Shown in pieces: positions 33,235 through 42,808 of a stretch of 64,000 bases of DNA. The stretch is taken from contig NZ_JSFK01000015.1 in NCBI RefSeq assembly GCF_000783395.1, positions 62,001-126,000 on the forward strand. Direction: 5' to 3'. The DNA comes from Pseudomonas chlororaphis (lineage in GTDB: Bacteria; Pseudomonadota; Gammaproteobacteria; Pseudomonadales; Pseudomonadaceae). The notes under the pieces are model-generated. The model made no database searches. It saw nothing but the letters and a program-made list of their open reading frames with translations, and was not told the origin of the DNA. The stretch's first letter is position 1, and every line of letters begins with the position of its first letter. A program made the translations under genes and the position numbers.

Positions 33235-34457
33235 ACTGCCGTGGGTGCGCCGCACCGCTGAGCCTGCCGCTGATTGACCTTGGCACCTCGCCGCCGTCCA
33301 ACGCCTACGTCCACGCTGATCGCCTGGAGCAGGCCGAGCAGTGGGTGCCGCTGAAAGTCGCGGTGTGCCAGCAATGCTGGCTGGTGCAGACCGAGGATTA
33401 CACCCGCGCCGACAGCCTGTTCGACGCCGAGTACGCTTACTTCAGTTCGTTCTCCAGCACCTGGCTGGCCCATGCCGAGCGCTATGTCGCCGAGATGGTC
33501 GAGCGCTTTGGCCTGACCGCCGACAGCCGGGTAGTGGAAGTCGCCGCCAATGACGGTTACCTGCTGCAATACGTCGCCGCGCGTGGCATCCCGTGCCTGG
33601 GCGTCGAGCCGACGCGCAGCACCGCACAGGCAGCCCGGGAAAAAGGTCTGCAGATTCGTGAGCTGTTCTTCGGTCGTGACACCGCCGCGCAATTGCAAAG
33701 CGAGGGCTGGGGCGCTGATCTGATGGCGGCCAACAACGTGCTCGCGCATGTGCCGGACATCAACGATTTCCTCGGCGGCTTCGCCACGCTGCTCAAGCCG
33801 ACCGGCGTGGCCACCTTCGAATTCCCGCAACTGCTGACGCTGATGGCGGGTGCGCAGTTCGACACGCTCTACCACGAACACTATTCCTACCTGTCGTTGA
33901 CGGCCGTGCAGACGCTGTGCGAGCGCAATGGTCTGGAAGTCTTCGACGTCAGCCAACTGCCGACGCACGGCGGCTCGCTGCGGGTGTTCGTGCAACGCAA
34001 GGACGGCCAGCGTCGTCCGGTGCAAGCGGCGGTGCAGCAGCAACTGCAAGCCGAACTCGCTGCCGGGGTGAAAACCGCCGAATACTACGCCTCGCTCGCC
34101 CCTGCGGCAGAGAGCATCAAGCATCAATTGCTGCGCTTTCTATTGCAGGCCAAGGCTGAAGGCAAGCGTGTGGTCGGTTATGGCGCTGCCGCCAAAGGCA
34201 ACACCTTGCTCAACTACGCCGGGGTCAAACCGGACCTGCTGGCCTGGGTGGCCGATGCCAACCCGCACAAGCAGGGCAAGTTCCTGCCGGGCAGCCGCAT
34301 CCCGATTGTTGCGCCTGAGCGGATTGCCCAGGAGCAACCTGACTACATTCTGGTGTTGCCGTGGAACCTGTTGAGCGAAGTGACGCAGCAGCTGTCTGCG
34401 GCCAAGGCATGGGGCGCACGCTTTGTCGTCGCCGTTCCGGAGTTAAGCATCCAATGA
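33231..34457 (+). CDS. Sugar C-methyltransferase, TylC3-like
   Basis: A 408-residue three-part protein. It has an N-terminal zinc-binding domain with CRGCAAPL and CQQCWLVQ, a central SAM-binding Rossmann domain (VVEVAANDGYLLQYVAARGI), and a C-terminal putative sugar-binding domain (GYGAAAKGNTLLNYAG). This order is that of the TylC3/CloU-type C-methyltransferases that add a methyl branch, usually at C3, to NDP-4-keto-6-deoxysugars. The signature region EHYSYLSL fits. With RfbG upstream it should yield a 3-C-methyl CDP-sugar. Start and stop overlap neighbours by 4 bases each. Confidence 0.88.
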   Translation: MNCRGCAAPLSLPLIDLGTSPPSNAYVHADRLEQAEQWVPLKVAVCQQCWLVQTEDYTRADSLFDAEYAYFSSFSSTWLAHAERYVAEMVERFGLTADSRVVEVAANDGYLLQYVAARGIPCLGVEPTRSTAQAAREKGLQIRELFFGRDTAAQLQSEGWGADLMAANNVLAHVPDINDFLGGFATLLKPTGVATFEFPQLLTLMAGAQFDTLYHEHYSYLSLTAVQTLCERNGLEVFDVSQLPTHGGSLRVFVQRKDGQRRPVQAAVQQQLQAELAAGVKTAEYYASLAPAAESIKHQLLRFLLQAKAEGKRVVGYGAAAKGNTLLNYAGVKPDLLAWVADANPHKQGKFLPGSRIPIVAPERIAQEQPDYILVLPWNLLSEVTQQLSAAKAWGARFVVAVPELSIQ

Positions 34458-35575
34458 GCAGAATTCATTACACCAAACCCAGCGTTGGCGAACTCGAAGC
34501 GCAGTATGCCCTGGACGCCGTGCAGAACGGTTGGGGCGCACGTTGCTACGAATACCTGACACGTTTCGAGCACGGCTTTGCCGAGCATCTGGGCACCACC
34601 TACGCCATCGCCACCTCCAGCTGCACCGGCGCGCTGCACATGGGCATGGCCGCGCTGGGTGTCGGCGCTGGCGACGAAGTGATCCTGGCCAACACCAACT
34701 GGATTGCCTCGGCGGCACCGATCACTTACCTGGGCGCCACGCCGGTGTTTGTCGATGTACTGGCGGACAGCTGGTGCCTGGACCCGCTGCTTGTCAGAAA
34801 GGCGATCACCCCGCGCACCAAGGCGATTCTCGCCGTGCATCTGTATGGCAACCTGTGTGACATGGACGCGCTGCTCGCCATCGGTCGCGAGTTCGGCATC
34901 CCGGTGATCGAAGACGCGGCGGAAGCCATCGGCTCGCAATGGCGCGGCAAGGCTGCCGGCTCGCTGGGGGCTTTCGGCGCTTTTTCGTTTCATGGCACCA
35001 AGACCATGACCACCGGTGAGGGTGGCATGTTCGTCACCTCGGACAAGGCCTTGTATGAGCGGGTCCTGACCCTGTCCAACCATGGTCGCGTGGCGGGTTG
35101 CACCAAGCAGTTCTGGCCGGAGTTTGTCGGCTTCAAGTACAAGATGAGCAATCTGCAGGCCGCGGTCGGCTGTGCCCAGGTCGAGCGAATCGATGAGTTG
35201 ATCGAACGCAAACGAGCGATTTTTGCCAACTACGCGCGAGCGCTCGAAGGCGTACCGGGTGTGTCGCTCAATCCAGAACCGGCCCATGGCCGCAATGGCT
35301 ACTGGATGCCGACCGTGGTGTTCGATGCCGATACCGGCATCCACCGCGAGCAAATGATCGCCGCCTTCCAGGCCGCCGACATCGACGCCCGGGTGTTTTT
35401 CTGGCCGCTGTCGTCGCTGCCGATGTTCAGTGCATACGCGGTCGACACGCCGCTGGCGTTTGCCTTGCCCGAGCGTGCCTTCAACCTGCCGAGCTATCAC
35501 GACATGACCGACGCCGATCAACAGCGTGTGGTGCAAGTGGTGCTGGATCTGCTGGCGCGCAGGCACACATCGTGA
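34454..35575 (+). CDS. DegT/DnrJ/EryC1/StrS sugar aminotransferase
   Basis: A 373-residue PLP enzyme that aminates a keto-sugar nucleotide, with glutamate as usual donor. Family blocks are ATSSCTGALHMGMAALGVGAGDEVI, VIEDAAEAIGSQWRGK, and SFHGTKTMTTGEGGMF with the PLP lysine. In context it most likely aminates C4 of the CDP-4-keto-6-deoxy-3-C-methylhexose. The ATG at 34454 overlaps the preceding stop (ATGA); upstream in-frame sequence is a frame shadow. It also overlaps the acyltransferase start by 4 bases. Confidence 0.9.
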   Translation: MSRIHYTKPSVGELEAQYALDAVQNGWGARCYEYLTRFEHGFAEHLGTTYAIATSSCTGALHMGMAALGVGAGDEVILANTNWIASAAPITYLGATPVFVDVLADSWCLDPLLVRKAITPRTKAILAVHLYGNLCDMDALLAIGREFGIPVIEDAAEAIGSQWRGKAAGSLGAFGAFSFHGTKTMTTGEGGMFVTSDKALYERVLTLSNHGRVAGCTKQFWPEFVGFKYKMSNLQAAVGCAQVERIDELIERKRAIFANYARALEGVPGVSLNPEPAHGRNGYWMPTVVFDADTGIHREQMIAAFQAADIDARVFFWPLSSLPMFSAYAVDTPLAFALPERAFNLPSYHDMTDADQQRVVQVVLDLLARRHTS

Positions 35576-36237
35576 AGATGTATCTGCTGGGGGCCGCCAA
35601 CCCGGAAGCGGTGCGCATGCTGCACGCCGTCAAGCGCAGCACGCCGAACATCGAGTTCGCCTTCCTCGACAACGATCCGCGCAAGCACGGCACGCTGTTT
35701 TACGGGGTGCCGGTGCTTGGTGGTTGCGAGCTAGTCGGCGAACTCAATGGCGAGGACGTGCGCTTCGTCAATCTGATCACCGGCAGTACCCGGTTACGCT
35801 ACGAAACCACCTGTCAGTTGGTGGATGCCGGTGCACGCCTTGGCCAGTTCGTTCATCCGGGGATCGACCTGAGCATGATCCGCATGGGGCAGGGCAGTTA
35901 TCTGCAGGAAGGCGTGCTGATGCAGGCTGAAGTGACATTGGGCGACAACACCAGCATCAGCGCCGGCAGTGTTGTGGGGCATGAAGGGCAGATCGGCCAC
36001 TCGGTGTTCATGGCACCGGGCGTGTGCATCGCCGGTTGCGTGGAAATCGGTGACGGGACCTTTATCGGCACCAACGCCACGATCCTGCCGCGCCTGCGCA
36101 TCGGTCGCTGGGTGACCATCGGCGCCGGTGCGGTAGTGACCAAAGATGTTCCGGATTTTTCGGTCGTGGTGGGCAATCCCGCCAGGATCATCAAGACCAA
36201 TGCAGTGCCTTACCCGGATGCCAGGGTGTTCAGGTAA
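35572..36237 (+). CDS. Sugar acyltransferase, NeuD/PglD type
   Basis: A 221-residue protein with an N-terminal Rossmann-like domain (KMYLLGAANPEAVRML) and a C-terminal left-handed beta-helix of hexapeptide repeats (for example VGHEGQIGHSVFMAPGVCIAG). The end IGAGAVVTKDVPDFSVVVGNPARIIK is typical. Such enzymes acylate sugar amines or hydroxyls. Placed directly after the aminotransferase (4-base GTGA overlap), it probably N-acylates the new amino group. The acyl donor is not evident. Confidence 0.88.
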   Translation: MKMYLLGAANPEAVRMLHAVKRSTPNIEFAFLDNDPRKHGTLFYGVPVLGGCELVGELNGEDVRFVNLITGSTRLRYETTCQLVDAGARLGQFVHPGIDLSMIRMGQGSYLQEGVLMQAEVTLGDNTSISAGSVVGHEGQIGHSVFMAPGVCIAGCVEIGDGTFIGTNATILPRLRIGRWVTIGAGAVVTKDVPDFSVVVGNPARIIKTNAVPYPDARVFR

Positions 36238-36266
36238 GCCGTTTCCCGAATTTTTGGAGAGTTGCA

Positions 36267-36995
36267 ATGAATCCGCATGAACAGTTTCGCGAAGAAGTAA
36301 AAGCCAACATCGAAGGCCTGCAGAAAGACAAGGCCTTGCAGACCGAGTCCCTGGACTGGGTCGGCACCACGGCCAGACACAAGTACACCTACAACTTCAG
36401 CTGGATGGGCCGGCCGATCATTCAGTTCCCGCAGGACATGGTCGCGATGCAGGAAATCATCTGGAACCTGCGTCCGGATGTGATCGTCGAGACGGGTATC
36501 GCGCACGGCGGTTCGCTGGTGTTCTACGCCTCGATCCTGGAACTGATCGGGCATGGCGAAGTACTGGGTATCGACATTGATATTCGCGAGCACAACCGCG
36601 AAGCCATCGAAGCGCACCCGATGTTCAAACGCATCAGCATGATCCAGGGTTCGAGCATCGATAGCACCATCGTCGATCAAGTGCGCGAGCGCGTGCAGGG
36701 CAAAAAAGTGCTGGTGGTGCTGGACTCCAACCACACCCACGAGCATGTCCTCGAAGAGCTGCGCCTGTATGCACCTTTGGTTTCAGTGGGCAGCTATTGC
36801 GTGGTCATGGACACCGTGGTCGAAGACATGCCGGCCGATGCGTTCCCGGATCGTCCGTGGGGCAAGGGTGACAACCCGAAAACCGCGGTGTGGGCTTACC
36901 TGGAAGAGAATCGCGATTTCGAGATCGATCAGGCGATTCACAGCAAATTGCTGATCACAGTCGCGCCGGATGGTTATCTGCGTCGCGTGCGTTAA
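36267..36995 (+). CDS. CmcI-like (cephalosporin hydroxylase family) protein
   Basis: A 242-residue Rossmann-fold protein of the CmcI/RhlC-like family, recognisable in PDVIVETGIAHGGSLVFYASIL, EVLGIDIDIREHNR and VLDSNHTHEHVLEELRLYAPLV. Despite the family name, members are SAM-dependent methyltransferases in several sugar clusters. O-methylation of the CDP-derived sugar or of the finished glycan is the likely role. It follows the acyltransferase by 29 bases with a GGAG ribosome site. Confidence 0.82.
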   Translation: MNPHEQFREEVKANIEGLQKDKALQTESLDWVGTTARHKYTYNFSWMGRPIIQFPQDMVAMQEIIWNLRPDVIVETGIAHGGSLVFYASILELIGHGEVLGIDIDIREHNREAIEAHPMFKRISMIQGSSIDSTIVDQVRERVQGKKVLVVLDSNHTHEHVLEELRLYAPLVSVGSYCVVMDTVVEDMPADAFPDRPWGKGDNPKTAVWAYLEENRDFEIDQAIHSKLLITVAPDGYLRRVR

Positions 36996-37045
36996 TCGAC
37001 ACAACAACGATGGGTTTTCGGCGACGCGCCGTTTGTGGGGAATAT

Positions 37046-39970
37046 ATGCAAGGCAAGAACACTTCTGTAACCGATCAGGCACTCAACGAACAGTTGACCG
37101 TTGTGCTGATCTCCCACGAACGCCCGGCGTTTTTGCGTAGAGCCATTCGCTTCTACAGCAGCTTGCCGTGCAGGATTCTGGTGCTGGATTCGTCGGCGGT
37201 GGCGCTGACGGGTATCCCTGCCGAATTCACCCACGTGGATTATCAGCATTTGCCGCAGTTCGGCTACTGGGGCATTCGCGCCAAGCTGGCTTACGGTGTC
37301 GAGCAGTTGCAAACGCCTTACATGGTGTTTGCCGCCGACGATGACTTCCTTGTGCATGATGCCCTGCACGAAGCCGTGGCATTCATGGAGGCCAACCCCG
37401 ATTACAGCCTGTGCCATGGCTACAGCCTGATGTATCTGGCAATGGCCAACAGCGTCAATTACTACCGTCGTGACAAGAAAGTCTGCGAAGACTACTCCGC
37501 CGATCAGGCCGAAGAGCGTTTGCTCGATTACATGCATCAGTACCTGCCGCCGTTCTATGCCGTGCAGCGTACGGCGATCTTGCGCGACTGGTACGCAGCC
37601 ATGCCGCAAGACACGATCTTCCAGTGGCAGGAAGTCGGTCACACCTTTTACATGCTGGCCCGGGGCAAGGTGCGGATTCTGCCGATTCCTTATGTCGTGC
37701 GCGAAATCAACTATGGCCAGTCCGATCACAACACCGAGATCTATCACACGCTGGCCTATATGGACGCCAAGAGCGTGGCCGGACGTGAGGCGTTTGCCGA
37801 ATTCCTGGCGGGGTTGCCGACCCAGCTCCAGCATCAGGATCCACAGCAGGGCAAACAGTTTGCTCTGAAGAGTTTTGCCACGCTCGCCGACAGCCTGAAG
37901 AACTATCGGGCACTCACCGCCGAGTTGATTTTCGAGTCGACCTGGGTCGATATCGCGACGGACCCGCAGCGTCGATTCGGTCCGAAGCAATACGTGGAAA
38001 TGCCGTTCTACAATCAGGTGTTTTTCGATCAACTGACGCAATTCGAGTTTCTGTTGCACGCGATGCCTGCCGGACGCGTTCAGCTCCAGGAACTGGAAGG
38101 TATCTGGGCCCGCCAGCAGAGCCTTATGCTGGAACGCAACAATGACACCCCGCAAAGCGTGCTCGACCGCTTGTGGCAGGCGCACGACGCCAACGTGTTC
38201 AATCGCGCGGTGATCAAGCAACTGATTGCGCAATTGCAACCGCTGGACGAGGAAGGCGACGTGCCCGTGCTGCGCGACTGGGTCGCGCGTCTGGACACGG
38301 TATTGCTCGAAGGTCATCAGCCGACATTCGCCAAGATGCTCACCGGCCGACTGCTCGAGTGGCTCGCGGCACGTGAGCCGGATACCGAGCAGGCCGCGGC
38401 GGTCGCCGGTCACCTGGCAGACAATGCCGGTGGACCGCAGTTCGGCATTTTCCTGCTCGATCTGGACAACGACATCGACAAGTTGCAGATCACTCTGGAC
38501 AGCTTGCTCGAAGGTCACAGCAAAGCCTTCAAGGTTGTGGTCTTCACCACGGGCGAACCGCCGGCTGCAACCACTGCACAAAATACCCTGCACTTTGTGC
38601 GCGTGACCCAAAGCAACTTCGTCGACAAGCTCAACCAGAGCGTTAATCAATCGACCAGCGACTGGCTGCTGCTGGCTGAGGCGGGTGAAGAGTTCACGGC
38701 GGCCGGCCTGCTGCGGGCCAGCCTCGAACTGATGGCTGCGCCGGGTGTGCGTGCGGTTGCCACCGATGAAATTCAGCGCCAGGAAAATGGTGCGCTGGTG
38801 GATATGTTCCGCCCGGGCTTCAACCTCGATCTGCTGCAGAGCGTTCCGTCACTGATGGCGCGGCACTGGTTGATTCGTCGCGAAGTGCTGACGGGGCTTG
38901 GTGGTTATCAGGCCGATTTCAGCAAGGCGCTGGAACTGGATGTGCTGCTGCGCATCATCGAGCAGGGTGGCCTCGACGGCCTCGCCCATCTCGATGAGCC
39001 ATTGCTGATCACCCGGGCGCCGGAGCTGGCAGAAAATCCTCACGAGCGTCAGGCGCTGCTGCGGCACTTGGGCAATCGTGGTTACAAGGCTCAGGTCACC
39101 TCCACGCAGCCTGGCACCTGGCAGATCGACTATCGCCATGTCGAGCGACCGCTGGTCTCGGTGATCGTGCCCGCTGGCGACGATCTTGGCGCATTGCAAC
39201 GCTGCCTGGACGCCGTGCTGCTCAGAACCCGTTACACCCGCTATGAGTTGTTGGTGGCGGTCAACCCGAATCAGTCGGCCGAGATCAATGACTGGCTGGG
39301 AACGCAGCGCAACGCCAAAGTGCGGGTGCTGCATGCCGATCGTCCGCTTGCCCCGGTGGCGCTGTACAACGCGGCCAGCCAAGAGGCGCAGGGCGAATAT
39401 CTGGTGCTGCTGGCCAGCGACAGTGAAGTGGTCAACCCGAACTGGATCGAGTCGTTGCTCAATCACGCCCAGCGTCCTGAGGTCGGCATCGTCGGTGCCA
39501 AACTGGTGGACCGCGACGGCAAGATCGCCCAGGCAGGTTTGATTCTCGGGTTGAACGACGGGGTGGCTTCGGCCTTCATCGGCGAGAAACACACTAACGA
39601 GGGTTACATGCAGCGCCTGGCGGTCGAGCAGAACTATTCGGCGGTATCGCGGGTGTGCCTGATGGTGCGCAAAGAATTGTTCAACGCACTGGGTGGCCTG
39701 GACGAAGTGACCTTCGCCGACGGCTTCAGCGACGTTGATCTGTGTCTCAAGGCCGGGCAGGCCGGTTACCTCACCGTGTGGACGCCGCTGGTGCAGGTGT
39801 TGCACACCGGCGAGTTGCCGCAAACCCCTGAAGCATTGGCCGCATTGCGTGAGAAGTGGAGCGCGGCCTTTGCTCAGGATCCGGCGTACAACGCCAACCT
39901 GGCGCTGACCGGCAAAGGTTTTACCCTGGGCGAAAGTGCCCCGATCAATTGGGCGCAATTGCTCGGCTAA
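37046..39970 (+). CDS. Multidomain glycosyltransferase with TIGR00180-type N-domain
   Basis: A 974-residue protein. The N-terminal about 330 residues match the TIGR00180 glycosyltransferase type (LTVVLISHERPAFLRRAIRFY; VFAADDDFLVHDAL as acidic metal-binding motif). A helical linker follows. From about 520 to the end come two GT2-like units, the last starting PLVSVIVPAGDDLGALQRCL. This C-terminal module is paralogous to the middle of the enzyme at 26991-30584, sharing LLNHAQRPEVG and VGAKL blocks. The ATG at 37046 follows GTGGGGA. It stands between the CDP-sugar and pseudaminic-acid gene sets, so it may add one of these sugars to flagellin. Confidence 0.8.
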   Translation: MQGKNTSVTDQALNEQLTVVLISHERPAFLRRAIRFYSSLPCRILVLDSSAVALTGIPAEFTHVDYQHLPQFGYWGIRAKLAYGVEQLQTPYMVFAADDDFLVHDALHEAVAFMEANPDYSLCHGYSLMYLAMANSVNYYRRDKKVCEDYSADQAEERLLDYMHQYLPPFYAVQRTAILRDWYAAMPQDTIFQWQEVGHTFYMLARGKVRILPIPYVVREINYGQSDHNTEIYHTLAYMDAKSVAGREAFAEFLAGLPTQLQHQDPQQGKQFALKSFATLADSLKNYRALTAELIFESTWVDIATDPQRRFGPKQYVEMPFYNQVFFDQLTQFEFLLHAMPAGRVQLQELEGIWARQQSLMLERNNDTPQSVLDRLWQAHDANVFNRAVIKQLIAQLQPLDEEGDVPVLRDWVARLDTVLLEGHQPTFAKMLTGRLLEWLAAREPDTEQAAAVAGHLADNAGGPQFGIFLLDLDNDIDKLQITLDSLLEGHSKAFKVVVFTTGEPPAATTAQNTLHFVRVTQSNFVDKLNQSVNQSTSDWLLLAEAGEEFTAAGLLRASLELMAAPGVRAVATDEIQRQENGALVDMFRPGFNLDLLQSVPSLMARHWLIRREVLTGLGGYQADFSKALELDVLLRIIEQGGLDGLAHLDEPLLITRAPELAENPHERQALLRHLGNRGYKAQVTSTQPGTWQIDYRHVERPLVSVIVPAGDDLGALQRCLDAVLLRTRYTRYELLVAVNPNQSAEINDWLGTQRNAKVRVLHADRPLAPVALYNAASQEAQGEYLVLLASDSEVVNPNWIESLLNHAQRPEVGIVGAKLVDRDGKIAQAGLILGLNDGVASAFIGEKHTNEGYMQRLAVEQNYSAVSRVCLMVRKELFNALGGLDEVTFADGFSDVDLCLKAGQAGYLTVWTPLVQVLHTGELPQTPEALAALREKWSAAFAQDPAYNANLALTGKGFTLGESAPINWAQLLG

Positions 39971-40000
39971 GCCTGGCGAACAGGACACAGGAATTCAGAC

Positions 40001-41002
40001 ATGTTCAACGGTAAATCGATTTTCATCTCCGGCGGCACCGGCTCGTTCGGGCGCAAATTCATCGCCCGTCTGCTGGAGCAATACCAGCCCAAGCGCGTGG
40101 TGGTGTTTTCCCGTGACGAACTGAAGCAGTATGAGATGCAGCAGACGTTCAATGCGCCGTGCATGCGTTACTTCATCGGTGACGTGCGCGATGCTGATCG
40201 GCTGCGGCAGGCCATGCGCGGCATTGACTACGTGGTGCATGCCGCCGCGTTGAAGCAGGTGCCGGCGGCGGAATACAACCCGACCGAATGCATCCGTACC
40301 AACGTCAATGGCGCGGAAAACATCATCGCCGCTGCCATCGATAACGGCGTGAAAAAAGTCGTGGCACTGTCGACCGACAAGGCGGCCAGCCCGATCAACC
40401 TGTACGGCGCGACCAAGTTGCTCTCGGACAAGTTGTTCGTCGCCGCCAACAACATTGCCGGCGAGCAGCCAACCCGGTTTGCCGTGGTGCGCTACGGCAA
40501 CGTGGCCGGCTCGCGTGGCTCGGTGGTGCCGTTCTTCAGCAAGCTGATCGCCGACGGTGCTACGGAGTTGCCGATCACCGACGAGCGCATGACGCGGTTC
40601 TGGATCACCCTCGACCATGGCGTGCAATTTGTCCTCGACAGCTTTGCGCGGATGCACGGTGGTGAAGTGTTCGTGCCGAAGATTCCGTCGATCCGTATCG
40701 TCGATCTGGCGCGGGGCATGGCCGGACAGCTGCCGCACAAGAACGTCGGCATTCGTCCCGGCGAGAAGCTGCATGAGTTGATGGTGCCGCTGGACGATGC
40801 GCGGATGACCCTGGAGTTTGAGGATCACTACACCATCCAGCCATCGATCCGCTTCACCAGCGTCGATGTCGATTTTGCCGTCGACAAGCTCGGCGAGCAG
40901 GGGCGTGCCGTGAGCGAAGATTTCGAATACCGCTCCGACACCAACCCGCACTTCCTCTCGGTCGGGCAGATCACTGACCTGCACGCGAAGCTCTCGGTAT
41001 GA
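40001..41002 (+). CDS. pseB: UDP-N-acetylglucosamine 4,6-dehydratase (inverting)
   Basis: PseB makes UDP-2-acetamido-2,6-dideoxy-L-arabino-hexos-4-ulose, the first step to pseudaminic acid. The 333-residue enzyme shows the Rossmann motif ISGGTGSFGRKF, DYVVHAAALKQVPAAEYNP, LSTDKAASPINLYGATKL with the catalytic Lys, and PSIRIVDLARGMA. It follows the glycosyltransferase stop by 30 bases and overlaps pseC by 4. Confidence 0.96.
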   Translation: MFNGKSIFISGGTGSFGRKFIARLLEQYQPKRVVVFSRDELKQYEMQQTFNAPCMRYFIGDVRDADRLRQAMRGIDYVVHAAALKQVPAAEYNPTECIRTNVNGAENIIAAAIDNGVKKVVALSTDKAASPINLYGATKLLSDKLFVAANNIAGEQPTRFAVVRYGNVAGSRGSVVPFFSKLIADGATELPITDERMTRFWITLDHGVQFVLDSFARMHGGEVFVPKIPSIRIVDLARGMAGQLPHKNVGIRPGEKLHELMVPLDDARMTLEFEDHYTIQPSIRFTSVDVDFAVDKLGEQGRAVSEDFEYRSDTNPHFLSVGQITDLHAKLSV

Positions 41003-42156
41003 TTCCCTACGGTCGGCAAAGCCTTGATCAGGCAGACATCGACGCGGTTGTCGAGGTGCTGCAATCGGACTGGCTGACCCAAGGGCCGACCATCGAGCGC
41101 TTCGAGCAGGCGATGGCCGAACGTTGCCAGGCGGACTTCGCCGTCGCGGTGTGCAACGCCACGGCGGCGCTGCACATCGCCTGCCTGGCCGCGGGCCTGG
41201 GGCCGGGCGATCGTTTGTGGACAACCCCGAACACCTTTCTCGCCTCGGCCAATTGCGGGCGTTATTGCGGCGCCGAGGTCGATTTCGTTGACATCGATCC
41301 GCTGACCTGGAACCTCGATGCCTTCGCCCTCGAAGCGAAACTCGATCAGGCCGAACAGGACGGCAACCTGCCGAAAGTGCTGGTGGCGGTGGCGTTCTCC
41401 GGGCAGAGCTGCGACATGCGCCGCATTGCCGAATTGGCCGAGCGCTACAACTTCACGATCATCGAAGATGCGTCTCACGCGGTCGGTGCGTCCTATGCAG
41501 GACGTCCGGTCGGCTGCGGCCAATTTTCGGCGATGACGGTGTTCAGTTTCCACCCGGTAAAGATCATCACCAGCGCCGAGGGCGGTATGGTCTTGACCAA
41601 CCGCCCGCAACTGGCCGAGCGCCTGCAACGCCTGCGCAGCCACGGCATGACCCGCGATCCGCAGCAGATGACCGAGCCGAGCCACGGCCCATGGTATTAC
41701 CAGCAGATCGAGCTGGGCTTCAATTATCGGATCACTGATCTGCAAGCCGCGCTGGGTTTGTCGCAACTGAGCAAACTCGACGACTTCATCGCCCGGCGTC
41801 GCGAACTGGCGGCGCGTTACGATCGCCTGCTGGCGTATTTGCCGGTGACGTTGCCCAATCCTCAGCCTGAGGCAGAGTCGGCTTGGCATCTGTATGTGAT
41901 TCGCTTGCAGACCGATCGCATCGGCCTCACGCACCGGCAGGTCTTCGAAGGCTTGCGTGCGGCGGGTATCGGCGTGAACCTGCACTATATTCCCGTGCAT
42001 CTGCAGCCTTACTATCGCGACCTGGGCTTCGCCGAGGGCGATTTCCCCGAAGCCGAGCGTTATTACGCCGAGGCGATCAGCCTGCCGCTGTTTCCGCTGT
42101 TGAGCGATGAACAACAGGATTACGTGGTCGAGCAATTGCGTCGGCTGACCGAATAA
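40999..42156 (+). CDS. pseC: UDP-4-amino-sugar aminotransferase PseC
   Basis: PseC aminates C4 of the PseB product to give UDP-4-amino-4,6-dideoxy-beta-L-AltNAc. The 385-residue DegT-family enzyme starts MIPYGRQSLDQADIDAVVEVLQSDWLTQGP, a PseC hallmark, and has the PLP lysine in SFHPVKIITSAEGGM. It overlaps pseB by 4 bases (ATGA). Confidence 0.95.
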   Translation: MIPYGRQSLDQADIDAVVEVLQSDWLTQGPTIERFEQAMAERCQADFAVAVCNATAALHIACLAAGLGPGDRLWTTPNTFLASANCGRYCGAEVDFVDIDPLTWNLDAFALEAKLDQAEQDGNLPKVLVAVAFSGQSCDMRRIAELAERYNFTIIEDASHAVGASYAGRPVGCGQFSAMTVFSFHPVKIITSAEGGMVLTNRPQLAERLQRLRSHGMTRDPQQMTEPSHGPWYYQQIELGFNYRITDLQAALGLSQLSKLDDFIARRRELAARYDRLLAYLPVTLPNPQPEAESAWHLYVIRLQTDRIGLTHRQVFEGLRAAGIGVNLHYIPVHLQPYYRDLGFAEGDFPEAERYYAEAISLPLFPLLSDEQQDYVVEQLRRLTE

Positions 42157-42187
42157 CTGCCGCTGTGGCACCGGATGGGTATCTGCA

Positions 42188-42808
42188 ATGCGTCCTTTGA
42201 GTGAGCAGGAACAGTTCTGGCAGGGCGACTTCGGTAACCAGTACTTCGAGCGCAATGTGGGGCAACCGCTGGTGGCGGCGAACCTGGCGTTGTTTGCCAA
42301 AGCGCTGAGCCGCACCGCAGGTATCGAGAGTCTGGTCGAGCTGGGCACCAACGCCGGCAACAATTTGCAGGCGTTGCATCAACTGCTGCCACGCTGCGAG
42401 CTGTTCGGTGTCGAGATCAACGACAACGCCTGTGCTCAGGCACGGACGTTGGGCATTGCCCGGATCTGGCAGGGCTCGCTGTTCGATTTTCCGCGTGAAC
42501 GCCGCTACGACCTGACATTGAGCAAAGGCGTGCTGATCCACTTGGCCCCGGAGCTGTTGCCGACGGCTTATGCGCAGTTGTATGAGTTGAGTCAGCGCTA
42601 CATCCTGATCGCCGAGTATTACAATCCAGCGCCGGTGGAAGTGTCTTATCGTGGCAACAGCGGCAAGCTGTTCAAGCGTGATTTCGCCGGCGAAATGCTT
42701 GATCGTTATGCGGATCTGCAACTGCTGGATTATGGTTTTGTCTATCACCGCGATCCGCAGTTTCCTGTGGACGATATCACTTGGTTTCTGCTGGAAAAAC
42801 GCCCTTGA
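42188..42808 (+). CDS. Pseudaminic acid biosynthesis-associated methylase
   Basis: A 206-residue SAM-dependent methyltransferase with SLVELGTNAGNNLQAL and LTLSKGVLIHLAPELLP. It matches the methylase type repeatedly found inside pse operons (TIGR03587). It may methylate pseudaminic acid or an intermediate; the target is unproven. It is 31 bases after pseC and overlaps pseF by 4 bases. Confidence 0.85.
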   Translation: MRPLSEQEQFWQGDFGNQYFERNVGQPLVAANLALFAKALSRTAGIESLVELGTNAGNNLQALHQLLPRCELFGVEINDNACAQARTLGIARIWQGSLFDFPRERRYDLTLSKGVLIHLAPELLPTAYAQLYELSQRYILIAEYYNPAPVEVSYRGNSGKLFKRDFAGEMLDRYADLQLLDYGFVYHRDPQFPVDDITWFLLEKRP

